Of a stretch of DNA of 64,000 nucleotides, positions 40,818 through 49,750 are shown one piece after another. The notes under the pieces were generated by a model. It was not told the DNA's origin and did not search any database. It was given only the letters and a program-made list of their open reading frames with translations. Within the stretch, counting starts at the first letter, position 1. Every line of letters begins with the position of its first letter. The position numbers and the translations under genes were made by a program. Location: positions 1 to 64,000 of the forward strand of contig CALGXX010000018.1 in NCBI GenBank assembly GCA_937935245.1. The letters are read 5' to 3'. Source of the stretch: an uncultured Candidatus Saccharibacteria bacterium (lineage in GTDB: Bacteria > Patescibacteriota > Saccharimonadia > Saccharimonadales > Saccharimonadaceae).

Positions 40818-41432
40818 GTGAAAACACTTCTCGGTACCAAACTTGGTATGACCCAGCTCTTGGCTGAAGACGGCAAAGCCATTCCGGTAACGCTGATCCA
40901 AGCCGGCCCTGTCACCGTTACTCAGGTGAAGACTGTCGAAACCGACGGTTACAATGCGGTACAGGTAGCTTTTGGAGAGGGTAAGAACCTGAGCAAGGCC
41001 GTGGCTGGACACGTTAAGCCAGCCCAAGTGACCCCGAAACATATTCGGGAATTCCGTGTCGACCAGATTCCAGAGGATCTGAAAGTTGGCAGTGAAATTA
41101 ATGTTTCCGCGTTTGAAGTCGGCGATTTTGTCGATGCAACCGGAACCAGCAAAGGTAAAGGTTTCGCTGGAACCATTAAACGCCACAACTTTAAGCGTCA
41201 TCGTAAGACGCACGGTGGTAAAGGTAATACTCGTAAGCCAGGTTCAATTGGCTCGATGTATCCACAAAAAGTTTTCAAGGGTAAGACGATGGCTGGCCAT
41301 ATGGGTCACGAACGTGTTACTGTTAAGAACTTGGAAGTGGCATATGTTGATCCAGAGACCAATCTAATCGGGGTTAAGGGCGCTGTTCCTGGACCACGAA
41401 AGGGGCTGATTATTTTAGGAGGTAACAAGTAA
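40818..41432 (+). CDS. rplC: Ribosomal protein L3
   Basis: 204 residues from GTG 40818 (GAGGAAAA upstream). KTLLGTKLGMTQLLAEDGKA and KGFAGTIKRHNFKRH with GKGNTRKPGSIGSMYPQK are diagnostic. It is an early 50S assembly protein near the peptidyl transferase centre. First gene of the long cluster; its stop overlaps the rplD start by one base. Confidence 0.97.
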   Translation: MKTLLGTKLGMTQLLAEDGKAIPVTLIQAGPVTVTQVKTVETDGYNAVQVAFGEGKNLSKAVAGHVKPAQVTPKHIREFRVDQIPEDLKVGSEINVSAFEVGDFVDATGTSKGKGFAGTIKRHNFKRHRKTHGGKGNTRKPGSIGSMYPQKVFKGKTMAGHMGHERVTVKNLEVAYVDPETNLIGVKGAVPGPRKGLIILGGNK

Positions 41433-42031
41433 TGGCAGATTCAACCAAACTTCCTAAAGACATTTTTGCTGTGGAAGTGCCAAATCACGAATTGTTGAAA
41501 TTGGCATATGACAGCTACTTGGCAAACGCACGCCTAGCTAGCGCTACAACCAAGCAGCGCGGCGAAGTTTCTGGTGGTGGTAAAAAACCATGGAAGCAAA
41601 AGGGAACTGGTCGAGCACGTTTTGGCTCAACCCGTAACCCAATCTGGCGCGGCGGTGGTGTGGTATTTGGTCCACGCGGTAACGAAAACTACACTAAAAA
41701 ATTGTCAAAGACTGCTAAGAAAGTAGCAGTTCGCCAAGCTTTGACCGTAGCTAACGAAGCTAAGAAAATTGTCATCAAAGACGTTAAGACTACTGGCAAG
41801 ACCAAGGAAGTCGCAACATTCCTAGCTGATAACAAGTTCGAGCGCCGCGTTCTGATCGTTGTAGATGAGAAGACGCCAGAACTTATGCGTGCTACAAACA
41901 ATATTCAGAACGTTTTGGTGGTTCGCGCTAATTATCTAAGCGTTTATCACATTCTGAATGCGGATACAATCGTTATAACACCGAAAGCTCTACCTGTAAT
42001 TACTGCATGGTTGGGTAAGGAGGAAGCGTAA
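41432..42031 (+). CDS. rplD: Ribosomal protein L4
   Basis: 199 residues. KQRGEVSGGGKKPWKQKGTG with GRARFGSTRNPIWRGGGVVFGP forms the extended loop reaching the exit tunnel. In E. coli L4 also represses its own operon; whether that holds here is unknown. Directly coupled to rplC (TAATG overlap) and one base from rplW. Confidence 0.97.
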   Translation: MADSTKLPKDIFAVEVPNHELLKLAYDSYLANARLASATTKQRGEVSGGGKKPWKQKGTGRARFGSTRNPIWRGGGVVFGPRGNENYTKKLSKTAKKVAVRQALTVANEAKKIVIKDVKTTGKTKEVATFLADNKFERRVLIVVDEKTPELMRATNNIQNVLVVRANYLSVYHILNADTIVITPKALPVITAWLGKEEA

Positions 42032-42032
42032 T

Positions 42033-42353
42033 ATGAAACAGACGATTATTATCCCACGCGTTAGTGAAAAAGCTTACGCACAGAGCGCCAATGGTGTATA
42101 TGTGCTACGCGTTCCACTTAACTTGAATAAGAACGAAATCAAATCAGCTGTAGAGGCGCAATTTGGCGTTACTGTAGTTAAGGTTAAAACCTTAGTACAA
42201 GACGGCAAAGCTGTACGCTTCTCACGTGGCAAGAATCGTTATCCTGGCACAACAACGCGCAAGGATTGGAAGAAGGCTTACGTGACGCTGAAAGAAGGCG
42301 ATAAGCTCGATGTGTTTGACGCAGTAGAGCAGCAGATGGAGGAGACCAAGTAA
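42033..42353 (+). CDS. rplW: Ribosomal protein L23
   Basis: 106 residues. PRVSEKAYAQSANGVYVLRV and RFSRGKNRYPGTTTRKDWKK are typical. L23 lies at the tunnel exit and is the docking site for trigger factor (encoded at 8364). Stop and rplB start overlap by one base. Confidence 0.96.
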   Translation: MKQTIIIPRVSEKAYAQSANGVYVLRVPLNLNKNEIKSAVEAQFGVTVVKVKTLVQDGKAVRFSRGKNRYPGTTTRKDWKKAYVTLKEGDKLDVFDAVEQQMEETK

Positions 42354-43192
42354 TGCCAGTGAAAGCTTACAATCCAACCACTCCTGCTCGTCGCGGCATG
42401 ACGAGTCAGGATTTGTCAGATATTACAACAAGAAAACCTCTTAAAAGTCTGATTAAAGCTAAAAAGCAAAATGCCGGTCGCAACAACCAAGGTCGAATTA
42501 CCGTTCGTCATCGCGGAGGCGGCGTTCGTCGTCACTACCGCTTGGTGAACCACAATTTGCCAGCAGGCTTGACCTTGACGATTGAAGAAATCGAATACGA
42601 TCCAAACCGCTCAGCTCGTATTGCTCGAGTTAAGGATCAGTACAATTTGTACCACTACATCTTGGCTGACACCTCAATGATTAAGGGTAAAACTATCCGA
42701 ACTGGCGAAGAAGCTCCAATTGAGACTTCAAACCGCTTGCCATTGTCAGTTATTCCTGTTGGTACGATGATTTACGCTATTGAGTTGACCGCTGGTAAGG
42801 GCGCACAAATGGTACGCGCTGCTGGTGCTAAAGCTCAGTTGATGGCGAAAGAAGGCAACTACGCAACTATCAAATTGCCATCTGGCGAAGTTCGCAAAGT
42901 TCGCTTGGAAGCTACCGCTGCTATCGGTGTAGTTGGTAACGTCCAACACCAAAATGTTAAGATCGGTTCAGCTGGTCGCAAACGTCGCAAGGGTATTCGC
43001 CCAACCGTTCGTGGTGTCGTTATGAACGCCGCAGACCACCCACATGGTGGTGGTGACGGTGGTCGCCACGGTACTGGTAAAGCACCACGTACTCCTTGGG
43101 GTCAATTGACATTAGGTTATCGAACTCGTCGCCGTAAAGGCTCGAATAAATTAATCGTACGCACGCGTCACGACGCGAAGAGGAAGAGGTAA
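42353..43192 (+). CDS. rplB: Ribosomal protein L2
   Basis: 279 residues. GRNNQGRITVRHRGGGVRRH, the C-terminal NAADHPHGGGDGGRHGTGKA and RKGSNKLIVRTRHDAKRKR are diagnostic. L2 is essential for subunit joining and peptidyl transfer. Six bases before rpsS. Confidence 0.97.
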   Translation: MPVKAYNPTTPARRGMTSQDLSDITTRKPLKSLIKAKKQNAGRNNQGRITVRHRGGGVRRHYRLVNHNLPAGLTLTIEEIEYDPNRSARIARVKDQYNLYHYILADTSMIKGKTIRTGEEAPIETSNRLPLSVIPVGTMIYAIELTAGKGAQMVRAAGAKAQLMAKEGNYATIKLPSGEVRKVRLEATAAIGVVGNVQHQNVKIGSAGRKRRKGIRPTVRGVVMNAADHPHGGGDGGRHGTGKAPRTPWGQLTLGYRTRRRKGSNKLIVRTRHDAKRKR

Positions 43193-43198
43193 ATCACG

Positions 43199-43465
43199 AT
43201 GAGTCGTTCATTAAAGAAAGGTCCATTCGTCGATGTAAAGCTAGCAAAGAAAATTGCTGCTCTTAGCCTTGACGATCGAACCGTTATCAAAACGTGGGCG
43301 CGCGCTTCGACTATCACCCCAGAGATGGTTGGTCGAACGATTGCTGTTCACAACGGTAGAGTGCACGTACCAGTGCTGATTACCGAAAACATGGTTGGTC
43401 ATAAGCTCGGTGAGTTTAGTCCAACTCGTAAATTCCGTAAACACGGTGGAAAGGATAAGAAGTAA
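43199..43465 (+). CDS. rpsS: Ribosomal protein S19
   Basis: 88 residues. [18 protein letters not shown] and [20 protein letters not shown] then [12 protein letters not shown] match S19, a 30S head protein contacting the tRNA. Part of the same operon, two bases before rplV. Confidence 0.97.
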   Translation: MSRSLKKGPFVDVKLAKKIAALSLDDRTVIKTWARASTITPEMVGRTIAVHNGRVHVPVLITENMVGHKLGEFSPTRKFRKHGGKDKK

Positions 43466-43467
43466 TC

Positions 43468-43926
43468 ATGGCTGATACAACTTATACTGTCCGTGCTTAC
43501 GCTAAAGGTGTCGATCAGGCGCCACGTAAGGTAAGTCTAGTCGCAGCCTTGGTGCGAGGTCGTACTGTAGCTGATGCGCTAGTTATCTTAGAGCACGTTC
43601 CAAAGCGCGCTGCTAGTCCAGTTAAAAAGGCTATCGAAAGCGCTAAGGCAAACGCTATCAACAACCACGGCTTGGATGCTAAAAGTTTGGTAATTACTAC
43701 TTTGAGCGTTACTACTGGTACACGTTTGCGCCGCTTTAAGCCTGCATCACGTGGCCGCGCTTTGCCATTCCAGAAAAAGACTTCAAATATTTTGGTTGAA
43801 GTAACTGGCACGGAAAAGCCAAAGAAAGCGCCTGCAAAAAAGGCCGAAGCTAAGGCAGAAGCAAAAACTGCTAAGCCTGCAGCTAAAAAAGCCGCTAAAC
43901 CGGCAGCAAAAAAGGAGGAGAAGTAA
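43468..43926 (+). CDS. rplV: Ribosomal protein L22 with Ala/Lys-rich tail
   Basis: 152 residues. The L22 core (VRAYAKGVDQAPRKVSLVAA to the beta-hairpin RRFKPASRGRALPFQKKTSN) is about 115 residues, followed by a low-complexity tail of repeated KKAEAKAEAKTAKPAAKKA type. The hairpin lines the exit tunnel. The tail is probably disordered and lies on the ribosome surface. AAAAAGGAGGAGAAG in the tail serves as ribosome site for rpsC. Confidence 0.96.
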   Translation: MADTTYTVRAYAKGVDQAPRKVSLVAALVRGRTVADALVILEHVPKRAASPVKKAIESAKANAINNHGLDAKSLVITTLSVTTGTRLRRFKPASRGRALPFQKKTSNILVEVTGTEKPKKAPAKKAEAKAEAKTAKPAAKKAAKPAAKKEEK

Positions 43927-44562
43927 ATGGGTCAAAAAGTGAATCCAATCAACTTCCGCCTACAGGTCAATAAGAACTGGAGCTCTCGTTGGTTTACGGC
44001 CAATAAAAAAGAGTTTGCAGAGGCGATTCGTCAGGATCACGAAATCCGCGAGTTGATTGAAAAGAAATTTGCCTCACGCCCAACTATCAATCGCATTGAG
44101 ATTGAGCGTAGCGCTAACTTGATCACGATTACAATTCACACGGCAAAAGCTGGTGTTGTTATCGGTCGCGGTGGTGCTGGCGTGAATGAATTGAAGAAGC
44201 AAGTTGAGAAGATTGCTGGTCAGGCTGTTCGTATTAACATCGAAGAAGTTCGCCGTCCAGAATTGGCAGCCAAATTGGTAGCTGAGAACATCGCTCGCCA
44301 ATTGGAACGCCGAATCAACTTCCGCCGTGCGACTAAAATGACTGCACAAAACACCATGAATGCTGGTGCTAAAGGTATTCGTATTGAGGTGGCTGGTCGT
44401 TTGAACGGCGCTGAAATGGCACGTCGCGAAAAGGTAATTGAAGGCTCAGTGCCTCTACACACTTTGCGCGCTGATATTGACTTCCACTGTGCTCGCGCTC
44501 AGACACCAGCTGGTATCATTGGCGTGAAAGTGTGGATTTATAAGGGAGAAAGGAGTCGCTAA
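43927..44562 (+). CDS. rpsC: Ribosomal protein S3
   Basis: 211 residues. MGQKVNPINFRLQVNKNWSS start, KH domain GVVIGRGGAGVNELKKQVEK, and the C-terminal RADIDFHCARAQTPAGIIGV. S3 lies at mRNA entry. It ends at the start of rplP with no gap; GGGAGAAAGGAG is the site for rplP. Confidence 0.97.
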   Translation: MGQKVNPINFRLQVNKNWSSRWFTANKKEFAEAIRQDHEIRELIEKKFASRPTINRIEIERSANLITITIHTAKAGVVIGRGGAGVNELKKQVEKIAGQAVRINIEEVRRPELAAKLVAENIARQLERRINFRRATKMTAQNTMNAGAKGIRIEVAGRLNGAEMARREKVIEGSVPLHTLRADIDFHCARAQTPAGIIGVKVWIYKGERSR

Positions 44563-44976
44563 ATGCTGTTACCAAAGAAAACTAAGCACCGCAAAGTGCG
44601 TATTGGAAAAAACCGCGGTCAAGCAACTCGTGGCAATTACATAGCGTTCGGTGACTTTGCATTGCAATCACAATCAAATGAGCGCATCAACTCCCGCCAA
44701 ATCGAGTCTGCTCGTCAGGCGATGACTCGTTACATTAAGCGTGGTGGTAAGATTTGGATTCGAATCTTCCCTCACACTCCAGTTACCCGAAAGCCACTTG
44801 GCTTGAAGATGGGTGGCGGTAAAGGTAACCCAGAGTTCTTTGTCGCTAAGGTAAAGGCTGGTACTGTTCTGTTTGAGATGCAGGGTGTTTCAGAGGAAGT
44901 TGCTCGCGAAGCAATGCGTCTGGCTAGCCACAAATTGCCAGTCAAATGTAAGTTCATCAAGCGGGAGGACGCATAA
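44563..44976 (+). CDS. rplP: Ribosomal protein L16
   Basis: 137 residues. [20 protein letters not shown], then [20 protein letters not shown] and [20 protein letters not shown] are diagnostic. It positions the A-site tRNA on the 50S. Overlaps rpmC start by one base. Confidence 0.97.
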   Translation: MLLPKKTKHRKVRIGKNRGQATRGNYIAFGDFALQSQSNERINSRQIESARQAMTRYIKRGGKIWIRIFPHTPVTRKPLGLKMGGGKGNPEFFVAKVKAGTVLFEMQGVSEEVAREAMRLASHKLPVKCKFIKREDA

Positions 44977-45185
44977 TGGCTGAAACGAAGAAATCTGTTA
45001 AAGCGGCAGTTGTTAAGACGATTGACGATTTGAAGAAGGAATTGGCTGAAAAGCGAAACGACCTACTTCAAGCAAAACGTTCTCACGCTGCTGGCGAATT
45101 GGTTAATCCAAAAGCGTTGCGTTCACTCCGAAAGGAAATTGCACGCCTGCTGACACAAATTAATAACACAAAGGAGAGCAAGTAA
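44976..45185 (+). CDS. rpmC: Ribosomal protein L29
   Basis: 69 residues, helical hairpin with TIDDLKKELAEKRNDLLQAK and KALRSLRKEIARLLTQINN. It lies near the tunnel exit next to L23. Overlaps rpsQ by one base. Confidence 0.95.
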   Translation: MAETKKSVKAAVVKTIDDLKKELAEKRNDLLQAKRSHAAGELVNPKALRSLRKEIARLLTQINNTKESK

Positions 45186-45496
45186 TGGCCCGACGAACAT
45201 TGATTGGCGTCGTAACGAGTGCCAAGCGCGACAAGACCATCACTGTGACGGTCACTAGCCGCGAAACGCATCCGCTATACGGCAAGCAGTACACCGTGAC
45301 TCGCAAATACACTGCTCACGATGAAACCAACGAAGCAGGTGAAGGCGACAAGGTGCAAATCGAAGAGACTCGCCCAATTTCCAAGACTAAGAGCTTCACT
45401 CTAGTTAAGGTGATTGAAAAGTCTCGCGGTTCTATCAAACTAAAGGACGAAGTTTCTGGCGAAACTAAGGAAGAGGCTAAGGAGGACGACAAATGA
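45185..45496 (+). CDS. rpsQ: Ribosomal protein S17 with extended tail
   Basis: 103 residues; the OB-fold core ([56 protein letters not shown]) is followed by about 20 extra acidic and basic residues not present in the 80-residue E. coli form. It overlaps rplN by four bases (ATGA). Confidence 0.96.
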   Translation: MARRTLIGVVTSAKRDKTITVTVTSRETHPLYGKQYTVTRKYTAHDETNEAGEGDKVQIEETRPISKTKSFTLVKVIEKSRGSIKLKDEVSGETKEEAKEDDK

Positions 45497-45861
45497 TCCA
45501 ACAAGAATCTCGCCTTAAGGTAGCCGACAACTCAGGCGCTAGGGAAGTTCTGTGTATCCGTGTTCTTGGCGGTACACGACGCCGTTACGCTCGCGTTGGC
45601 GACGTAATCGTCTGCTCGGTAAAAGACGCTAGCCCAACCGGTAACGTTAAGAAAAAATCTGTTGTTAAGGCTGTAGTTGTTCGTACTCGCGATCAAATCC
45701 ATCGCAAAGACGGCTCAACAATCTGTTTTGATGACAACGCCGTAGTGATTATCAACGATGACAAGCAGCCAAAAGCTACTCGTGTCTTCGGTCCAGTTCC
45801 ACGCGAACTTCGCGATATGGGTTACATGAAGATCGTTAGCTTAGCTCCGGAGGTACTCTAA
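45493..45861 (+). CDS. rplN: Ribosomal protein L14
   Basis: 122 residues, the conserved length. [20 protein letters not shown] and [20 protein letters not shown] flank a normal body. It forms an intersubunit bridge. One-base overlap with rplX. Confidence 0.97.
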   Translation: MIQQESRLKVADNSGAREVLCIRVLGGTRRRYARVGDVIVCSVKDASPTGNVKKKSVVKAVVVRTRDQIHRKDGSTICFDDNAVVIINDDKQPKATRVFGPVPRELRDMGYMKIVSLAPEVL

Positions 45862-46181
45862 TGGCTCGAATTCACAAAGACGATACCGTAAAAATTATTG
45901 CTGGTAAAAATAAAGGTACAACTGGTAAAGTCCTAAAAGTTAACACAAAAGACCAAACTGTTTTGGTTGAAGGTGTTGGCGTTGGACATCGTCACGTTAA
46001 GCCAAGCCAGTACAATCCAAAAGGTGGCAAAAAAGATATTCACGTACCAATGGATATCAGCAAAGTCGCTTTGGTTGTTGATGAGAAATCAGGCAAAACC
46101 AGTCGGGTTGGTTTAGTAAAGAATGCTGACGGCGGCAAAACTCGTGTTGCTCGTCAAGCAAAAAATAAGGAGATTAAATAA
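45861..46181 (+). CDS. rplX: Ribosomal protein L24
   Basis: 106 residues with a KOW motif (DTVKIIAGKNKGTTGKVLKV) and VEGVGVGHRHVKPSQYNPKG. It initiates 50S assembly. One-base overlap with rplE. Confidence 0.96.
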   Translation: MARIHKDDTVKIIAGKNKGTTGKVLKVNTKDQTVLVEGVGVGHRHVKPSQYNPKGGKKDIHVPMDISKVALVVDEKSGKTSRVGLVKNADGGKTRVARQAKNKEIK

Positions 46182-46765
46182 TGGCAGAAAAGAAAACTGT
46201 CGTGCCAGCTCCTCGCTTGAAAGCCTTGTATCAAGGAACTTACCTTAAGGAACTACAAGCCGAATTGAATCTAAAGAACGTGCATGAAGTGCCAGCTTTG
46301 GAAAAGATCGTCGTGAGCGTTGGTACCGGCAAAAAGAAAGATGACAAGCGTCATTTTGAAATTGTCAAAAACACTGTCGAGAAAATTACCGGTCAAGCAC
46401 CAGTGGCTCGACGAGCCAAAAAATCAATCGCGACATTTAGTATTCGTAAAGGTATGGGCGCGCCAATTGGTGTTAGCGTAACTTTGCGCGGCGCTCGTAT
46501 GTACGAGTTCATGGATCGTTTGATTAACGTTGCTTTGCCTCGCGTTCGTGACTTCCACGGCGTTGGCTTGAAGTTTGATAAAGGTGGCAATTACAATCTA
46601 GGCATCACCGAGCAATCGATTTTCCCAGAATTGACATTTGAGGAAACTCAAGTTTTGCACGGCTTGCAGGTTACATTTGTTATCAAGAACGGCAACAAGG
46701 AAGCTTCTAAGGCGTTGCTAGAAAAATTCGGCATGCCGTTTGAGAAGAAAGGAGGCGTCAAGTAA
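46181..46765 (+). CDS. rplE: Ribosomal protein L5
   Basis: 194 residues. [40 protein letters not shown] and [19 protein letters not shown] are typical. It binds 5S rRNA. GAAAGGAGGCG supplies the site for rpsN, with a one-base overlap. Confidence 0.97.
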   Translation: MAEKKTVVPAPRLKALYQGTYLKELQAELNLKNVHEVPALEKIVVSVGTGKKKDDKRHFEIVKNTVEKITGQAPVARRAKKSIATFSIRKGMGAPIGVSVTLRGARMYEFMDRLINVALPRVRDFHGVGLKFDKGGNYNLGITEQSIFPELTFEETQVLHGLQVTFVIKNGNKEASKALLEKFGMPFEKKGGVK

Positions 46766-47034
46766 TGGCTAAGAAATCAATGGTCGCTCGTGACAAGAAG
46801 CGTATGAAGATGATTGCCAAGTTTGCAGCCAAGCGTGCTGAGTTGAAAGAACTTGGCGACCTCGATGGTTTGCAGAAATTGCCTCGCAATTCTAGCCCGA
46901 CCAGGCACAAGAACCGTGATAGCATCTCTGGTCGCCCACGCGGCTACATGCGTCAATTCGGCTTGAGCCGTATCAATTTCCGCGAAAAAGCAGCCAAGGG
47001 TGAAATCCCAGGCATAACAAAGAGTAGTTGGTAA
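46765..47034 (+). CDS. rpsN: Ribosomal protein S14, zinc-free type
   Basis: 89 residues with no Cys. [20 protein letters not shown], then [20 protein letters not shown] and [20 protein letters not shown]. The long form lacks the CxxC pair of the 61-residue zinc type. It belongs to the 30S head. It is part of a general absence of zinc ligands in core proteins of this window. Confidence 0.96.
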   Translation: MAKKSMVARDKKRMKMIAKFAAKRAELKELGDLDGLQKLPRNSSPTRHKNRDSISGRPRGYMRQFGLSRINFREKAAKGEIPGITKSSW

Positions 47035-47054
47035 GAAGGAAAGGAGATTAGAAT

Positions 47055-47456
47055 ATGTCTATGCAAACTACAGACCCAATCGCCGACCTTCTGACTCGCA
47101 TCCGCAATGCGAAATTGGTTGGCAAAACGGAAGTTCGTGTTCCGTCCAGCAAGATGAAGAAAGTCATCGCTGAACAATTAGTCAAAAACGGCTACTTGGC
47201 AGATGTCAAATTGGAAGATGCTAAACCTCGTGGCGTGTTGGTAGTTACTATCAATGAAAAAGGAACTAACAGCACTATCAACGAAATTACCCGTATCTCA
47301 AAACCTGGTCGTCGCGTTTACGTCGGCGCTAGCGAGATTCCAAAGGTAAAGAGTGGCCGCGGTTTGGTACTTATCTCAACATCAAAAGGTGTCATGACTG
47401 GCGCCGAAGCAGCTAAGGCTAAACTTGGTGGCGAATTGTTGTTGAAGGTTTACTAA
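47055..47456 (+). CDS. rpsH: Ribosomal protein S8
   Basis: 133 residues. MQTTDPIADLLTRIRNAKLV and the C-terminal GRGLVLISTSKGVMTGAEA are diagnostic. AAGGAAAGGAG precedes the ATG. The gene is directly followed by a terminator, so the spc operon is split here; rplF resumes only at 52726. The last seven codons plus the terminator are repeated at 49323-49391. Confidence 0.97.
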   Translation: MSMQTTDPIADLLTRIRNAKLVGKTEVRVPSSKMKKVIAEQLVKNGYLADVKLEDAKPRGVLVVTINEKGTNSTINEITRISKPGRRVYVGASEIPKVKSGRGLVLISTSKGVMTGAEAAKAKLGGELLLKVY

Positions 47457-47504
47457 GCCTCACGCAAATCAAATAAACGTCCTCATTGCAGGGCGTTTAT
47501 TTTT
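47436..47504 (+). repeat. 69-bp direct repeat, left copy (rpsH 3' end and terminator)
   Basis: Contains codons for LLLKVY and the TAA stop of rpsH plus the hairpin AATAAACG...CGTTTATTTTT. It matches 49323-49391 in 68 of 69 positions (A/G difference in GCAAATC versus GCAAGTC). Confidence 0.95.
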
Positions 47505-47506
47505 AT
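47472..47506 (+). terminator. Terminator after rpsH
   Basis: AATAAACGTCC, short loop, GGGCGTTTATTTTTA. A second copy is at 49359-49391. Confidence 0.85.
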
Positions 47507-47551
47507 ATCTATCTACACAGAGATAGTATAATTTAACTAAGGGGTGATTTT

Positions 47552-48289
47552 ATGATAGTTAAAGAATATGGAAAATCTAATAAAGATATTATTATGTTAT
47601 TACATGGTGGTGGATTATCATGGTGGAATTATGAAGAAGTGTCAGAAATATTAAAAAGTAATTATCATGTAATATTACCAATATTAGATGGTCATTCAGG
47701 AAGTGATAGAGATTTTACTTCTATTGAAAGTAATGCAAATGAAATAATTGAATATATTGATAATAATTATAACGGAAATGTTAAACTTATAGGAGGACTT
47801 TCATTAGGAGCACAAATTTTATTAGATATATTGTCAAAAAGAGACAATATATGTGAATATACAATAATTGAAAGTGCTTTAGTGTGCCCAATGAAAATGA
47901 CAAATAAACTTATAGAATCATCAATTAATATGTCTTATGGACTTATAAATAAAAAGTGGTTTTCTAAACTTCAATTTAAAAGTTTAAAAATAAAAGAAGA
48001 ATTATTTGATAAGTATTATATTGATAGTTCTAATATAACAAAAGATAATATGATTTCATTTTTAAAAGCTAATTCCAATTATCATCTTAAGAATATAAAA
48101 ACCAACAAATCAAAATCAATAGTGATAGTAGGAAGTAAAGAAAGACCAATTATGATTAAATCTGCAAAAATAATACACGATGAATTAATTAATAGTGAAT
48201 TAGAAATATTAAGTGGTTATTATCATGGAGACTTAAGTATTAATCATCCAAATGAATATGCAGAAAAAGTTAAGAAATTGATAAAATAA
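47552..48289 (+). CDS. Alpha/beta hydrolase
   Basis: 245 residues. The oxyanion segment LLHGGGLSWWNY (residues 17-28), nucleophile elbow GGLSLGAQ (Ser at about 93) and a late His in YYHGDLSINH complete a plausible triad. The substrate is unknown. TATAAT (47527-47532) and AAGGGGTG precede the ATG, so the gene carries its own promoter. Codon use is extremely AT-rich, like the block at 1-4370 and unlike the ribosomal genes on both sides, which indicates transfer. Confidence 0.75.
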   Translation: MIVKEYGKSNKDIIMLLHGGGLSWWNYEEVSEILKSNYHVILPILDGHSGSDRDFTSIESNANEIIEYIDNNYNGNVKLIGGLSLGAQILLDILSKRDNICEYTIIESALVCPMKMTNKLIESSINMSYGLINKKWFSKLQFKSLKIKEELFDKYYIDSSNITKDNMISFLKANSNYHLKNIKTNKSKSIVIVGSKERPIMIKSAKIIHDELINSELEILSGYYHGDLSINHPNEYAEKVKKLIK

Positions 48290-48325
48290 CTGTTCGGAAA
48301 ATTTTAGTAAACACAAGCAGTTTGA

Positions 48326-48387
48326 AGAGTAAATATGATGAGATCTGAAAGGTTCTTATTTTTATGTCTTTAAATCATATTCACTCT
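48326..48387. repeat. Imperfect inverted repeat inside the AT-rich insert
   Basis: AGAGTAAATATGAT (48326-48339) faces ATCATATTCACTCT (48374-48387), 13 of 14 positions complementary, with a 34-base loop. It lies after the hydrolase stop; it may be a terminator-like 3' structure or a recombination remnant. Confidence 0.6.
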
Positions 48388-48505
48388 AAAAAGTTTGTAG
48401 TGTTAAGAATGGTAGTAGTATAATTATCTCTATTGCAAATGGCTTTTTACGCCCAGAGGATCAATATATAATTCCAGGAACAGAATTTAATGATGTTAAA
48501 TTTTA
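48388..48505 (+). pseudogene. C-terminal gene fragment
   Basis: After a TAA, an open frame without a start reads IIISIANGFLRPEDQYIIPG and ends FNDVKF before TAA at about 48505. It seems to be the end of a lost gene, between the hydrolase and the glycosylase. Not recognised. Confidence 0.35.
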
Positions 48506-48519
48506 AAAGGATGTACTAA

Positions 48520-49260
48520 ATGATTGAACAAAAAACATTCGGCCAGAAAGTAATAGAATTTAATAAAAAATTATCTAAAATATCAATGGAATTGCCGGAT
48601 GGTTTTAAAATTATAAATCCGTTTAATGGAAGTCAAAAAGAAATAGCAAATGAGATTTCAACAACGTTCTACAAAAGGTTTTACAATGATTGTAATAAAC
48701 GTCGTATAATATTAGGAAGTTCACCAGCACGTCGAGGAACAGCCGTTACAGGGGTGTCATTTGAGGATGCGGAACATCTTCAAAAAGAAACTGGTATTTT
48801 GATTGATAAGTTTTATATTAACAAATCATCTTCAGGGTTTTTATATGATGTAATTGAAAAATATGGTGGATGCAAAAAGTTTTATTCGGATTTTTATATG
48901 AATTTTGTCTGTCCTGTTGGTATAGCTAGAACCAATTCAAAGGGAAATGAGGTTAACTGTAATTATTATGATAGTAAAAAATTGCAAGAAACATTGTATT
49001 CTTTGATCGTTAGTTCAATACAGGCGCAAATTGATTTTGGAATCGATACTTCTGTGTGTTATTGCATAGGAAGTGGAGATAATTATACATTTTTATCTAA
49101 AATAAACAAAAAATATAATTTTTTTGACGAAATCATACCTTTGGAGCATCCGAGATTTATAATGCAGTATAATTCTAAACATAAATATGAATATTTTGAA
49201 AAGTATTTGACAGCTTTAAGGCAAAATCATGGCAAAGAAAAGGAGATAGCATATCGTTAA
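48520..49260 (+). CDS. SMUG2-like uracil-DNA glycosylase family protein
   Basis: 246 residues. ILGSSPARRGTAVTGVSFED (around 69-88) resembles the GxNPgr-type motif 1 of the UDG superfamily in its SMUG2/DUF4918 form; VCPVGI in the middle and EHPRFIMQY with the conserved His and Pro near 210 match motif 2 of the same group. Such proteins remove uracil or damaged pyrimidines from DNA; activity here is inferred. AAAAGGATG precedes the ATG. It is AT-rich, as is the whole insert. Confidence 0.65.
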   Translation: MIEQKTFGQKVIEFNKKLSKISMELPDGFKIINPFNGSQKEIANEISTTFYKRFYNDCNKRRIILGSSPARRGTAVTGVSFEDAEHLQKETGILIDKFYINKSSSGFLYDVIEKYGGCKKFYSDFYMNFVCPVGIARTNSKGNEVNCNYYDSKKLQETLYSLIVSSIQAQIDFGIDTSVCYCIGSGDNYTFLSKINKKYNFFDEIIPLEHPRFIMQYNSKHKYEYFEKYLTALRQNHGKEKEIAYR

Positions 49261-49322
49261 TAAAAAATTTTAATGAAACATTAATACATGACGAGTTGTT
49301 CAAAAAGATTGATTATGTTATT

Positions 49323-49391
49323 TTGTTGTTGAAGGTTTACTAAGCCTCACGCAAGTCAAATAAACGTCCTCATTGCAGGGCGTTTATTTTT
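49323..49391 (+). repeat. 69-bp direct repeat, right copy
   Basis: Second copy of the rpsH 3' end with stop codon and terminator (one base different from 47436-47504). It directly precedes the truncated Nudix gene. Confidence 0.95.
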
Positions 49392-49414
49392 TATGATAAA
49401 CTTTTATCAGACTG

Positions 49415-49750
49415 TTGTTCGTTCAAGAGAGAAGTGACTCATGGGATCTTCCTGGCGGTGGGCTGGAACATGGTGAGGATATTACAGAAGCGTTGAAGCG
49501 AGAGTTTCTGGAAGAACTAGAGACAGATATCGAAGTCGCTGCAGAAAATCCCTTGATTATTCCAACTTGGAATACAAAATTCGACGACCCCGTTTTGATT
49601 ATTGCCTACAAAGTAACTCTATTAACGACACCTCGTAAAACAGATGAAGTTTCAAACTTTAACTATTTCGATATTCATGAAATCAAGCAAGAAAAGCTAG
49701 ATTCTACGCTGATTGGCAGTCTTTCAAAGATATATCAAATTGACCGATAG
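49415..49750 (+). pseudogene. 5'-truncated Nudix hydrolase
   Basis: The frame begins at a TTG within what would be the second strand of the fold: FVQERSDSWDLPGGGLEHGE, followed by the Nudix box with EALKREFLEELETDIEV (G-x5-E-x7-REFxEE intact apart from a changed last Gly). The first 20 or so residues of a normal Nudix domain are missing and no ribosome site is present. The break lies 24 bases right of the repeat, so the insertion seems to have removed the 5' end. Confidence 0.6.

Larger units (their letters stand above)
47505..49391. mobile_element. AT-rich insert bounded by direct repeats of the rpsH 3' end
   Basis: A 1.9-kb unit (the distance between repeat copies is 1887 bp) with much lower G+C than both flanks. 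It holds two complete genes (alpha/beta hydrolase, SMUG2-like glycosylase), one gene fragment (48388-48505) and, at the right edge, an open frame (...LFKKIDYVI) fused in frame to the repeated LLLKVY. No integrase or transposase is seen. The pattern fits integration of a circle sharing the repeat, or a gene-end-targeting element. Confidence 0.6.

Noticed and set aside
47505..49391. Transposon or insertion sequence
   Set aside because: No transposase, no terminal inverted repeats at the borders, and the direct repeats are 69 bp of gene sequence rather than a short target duplication.
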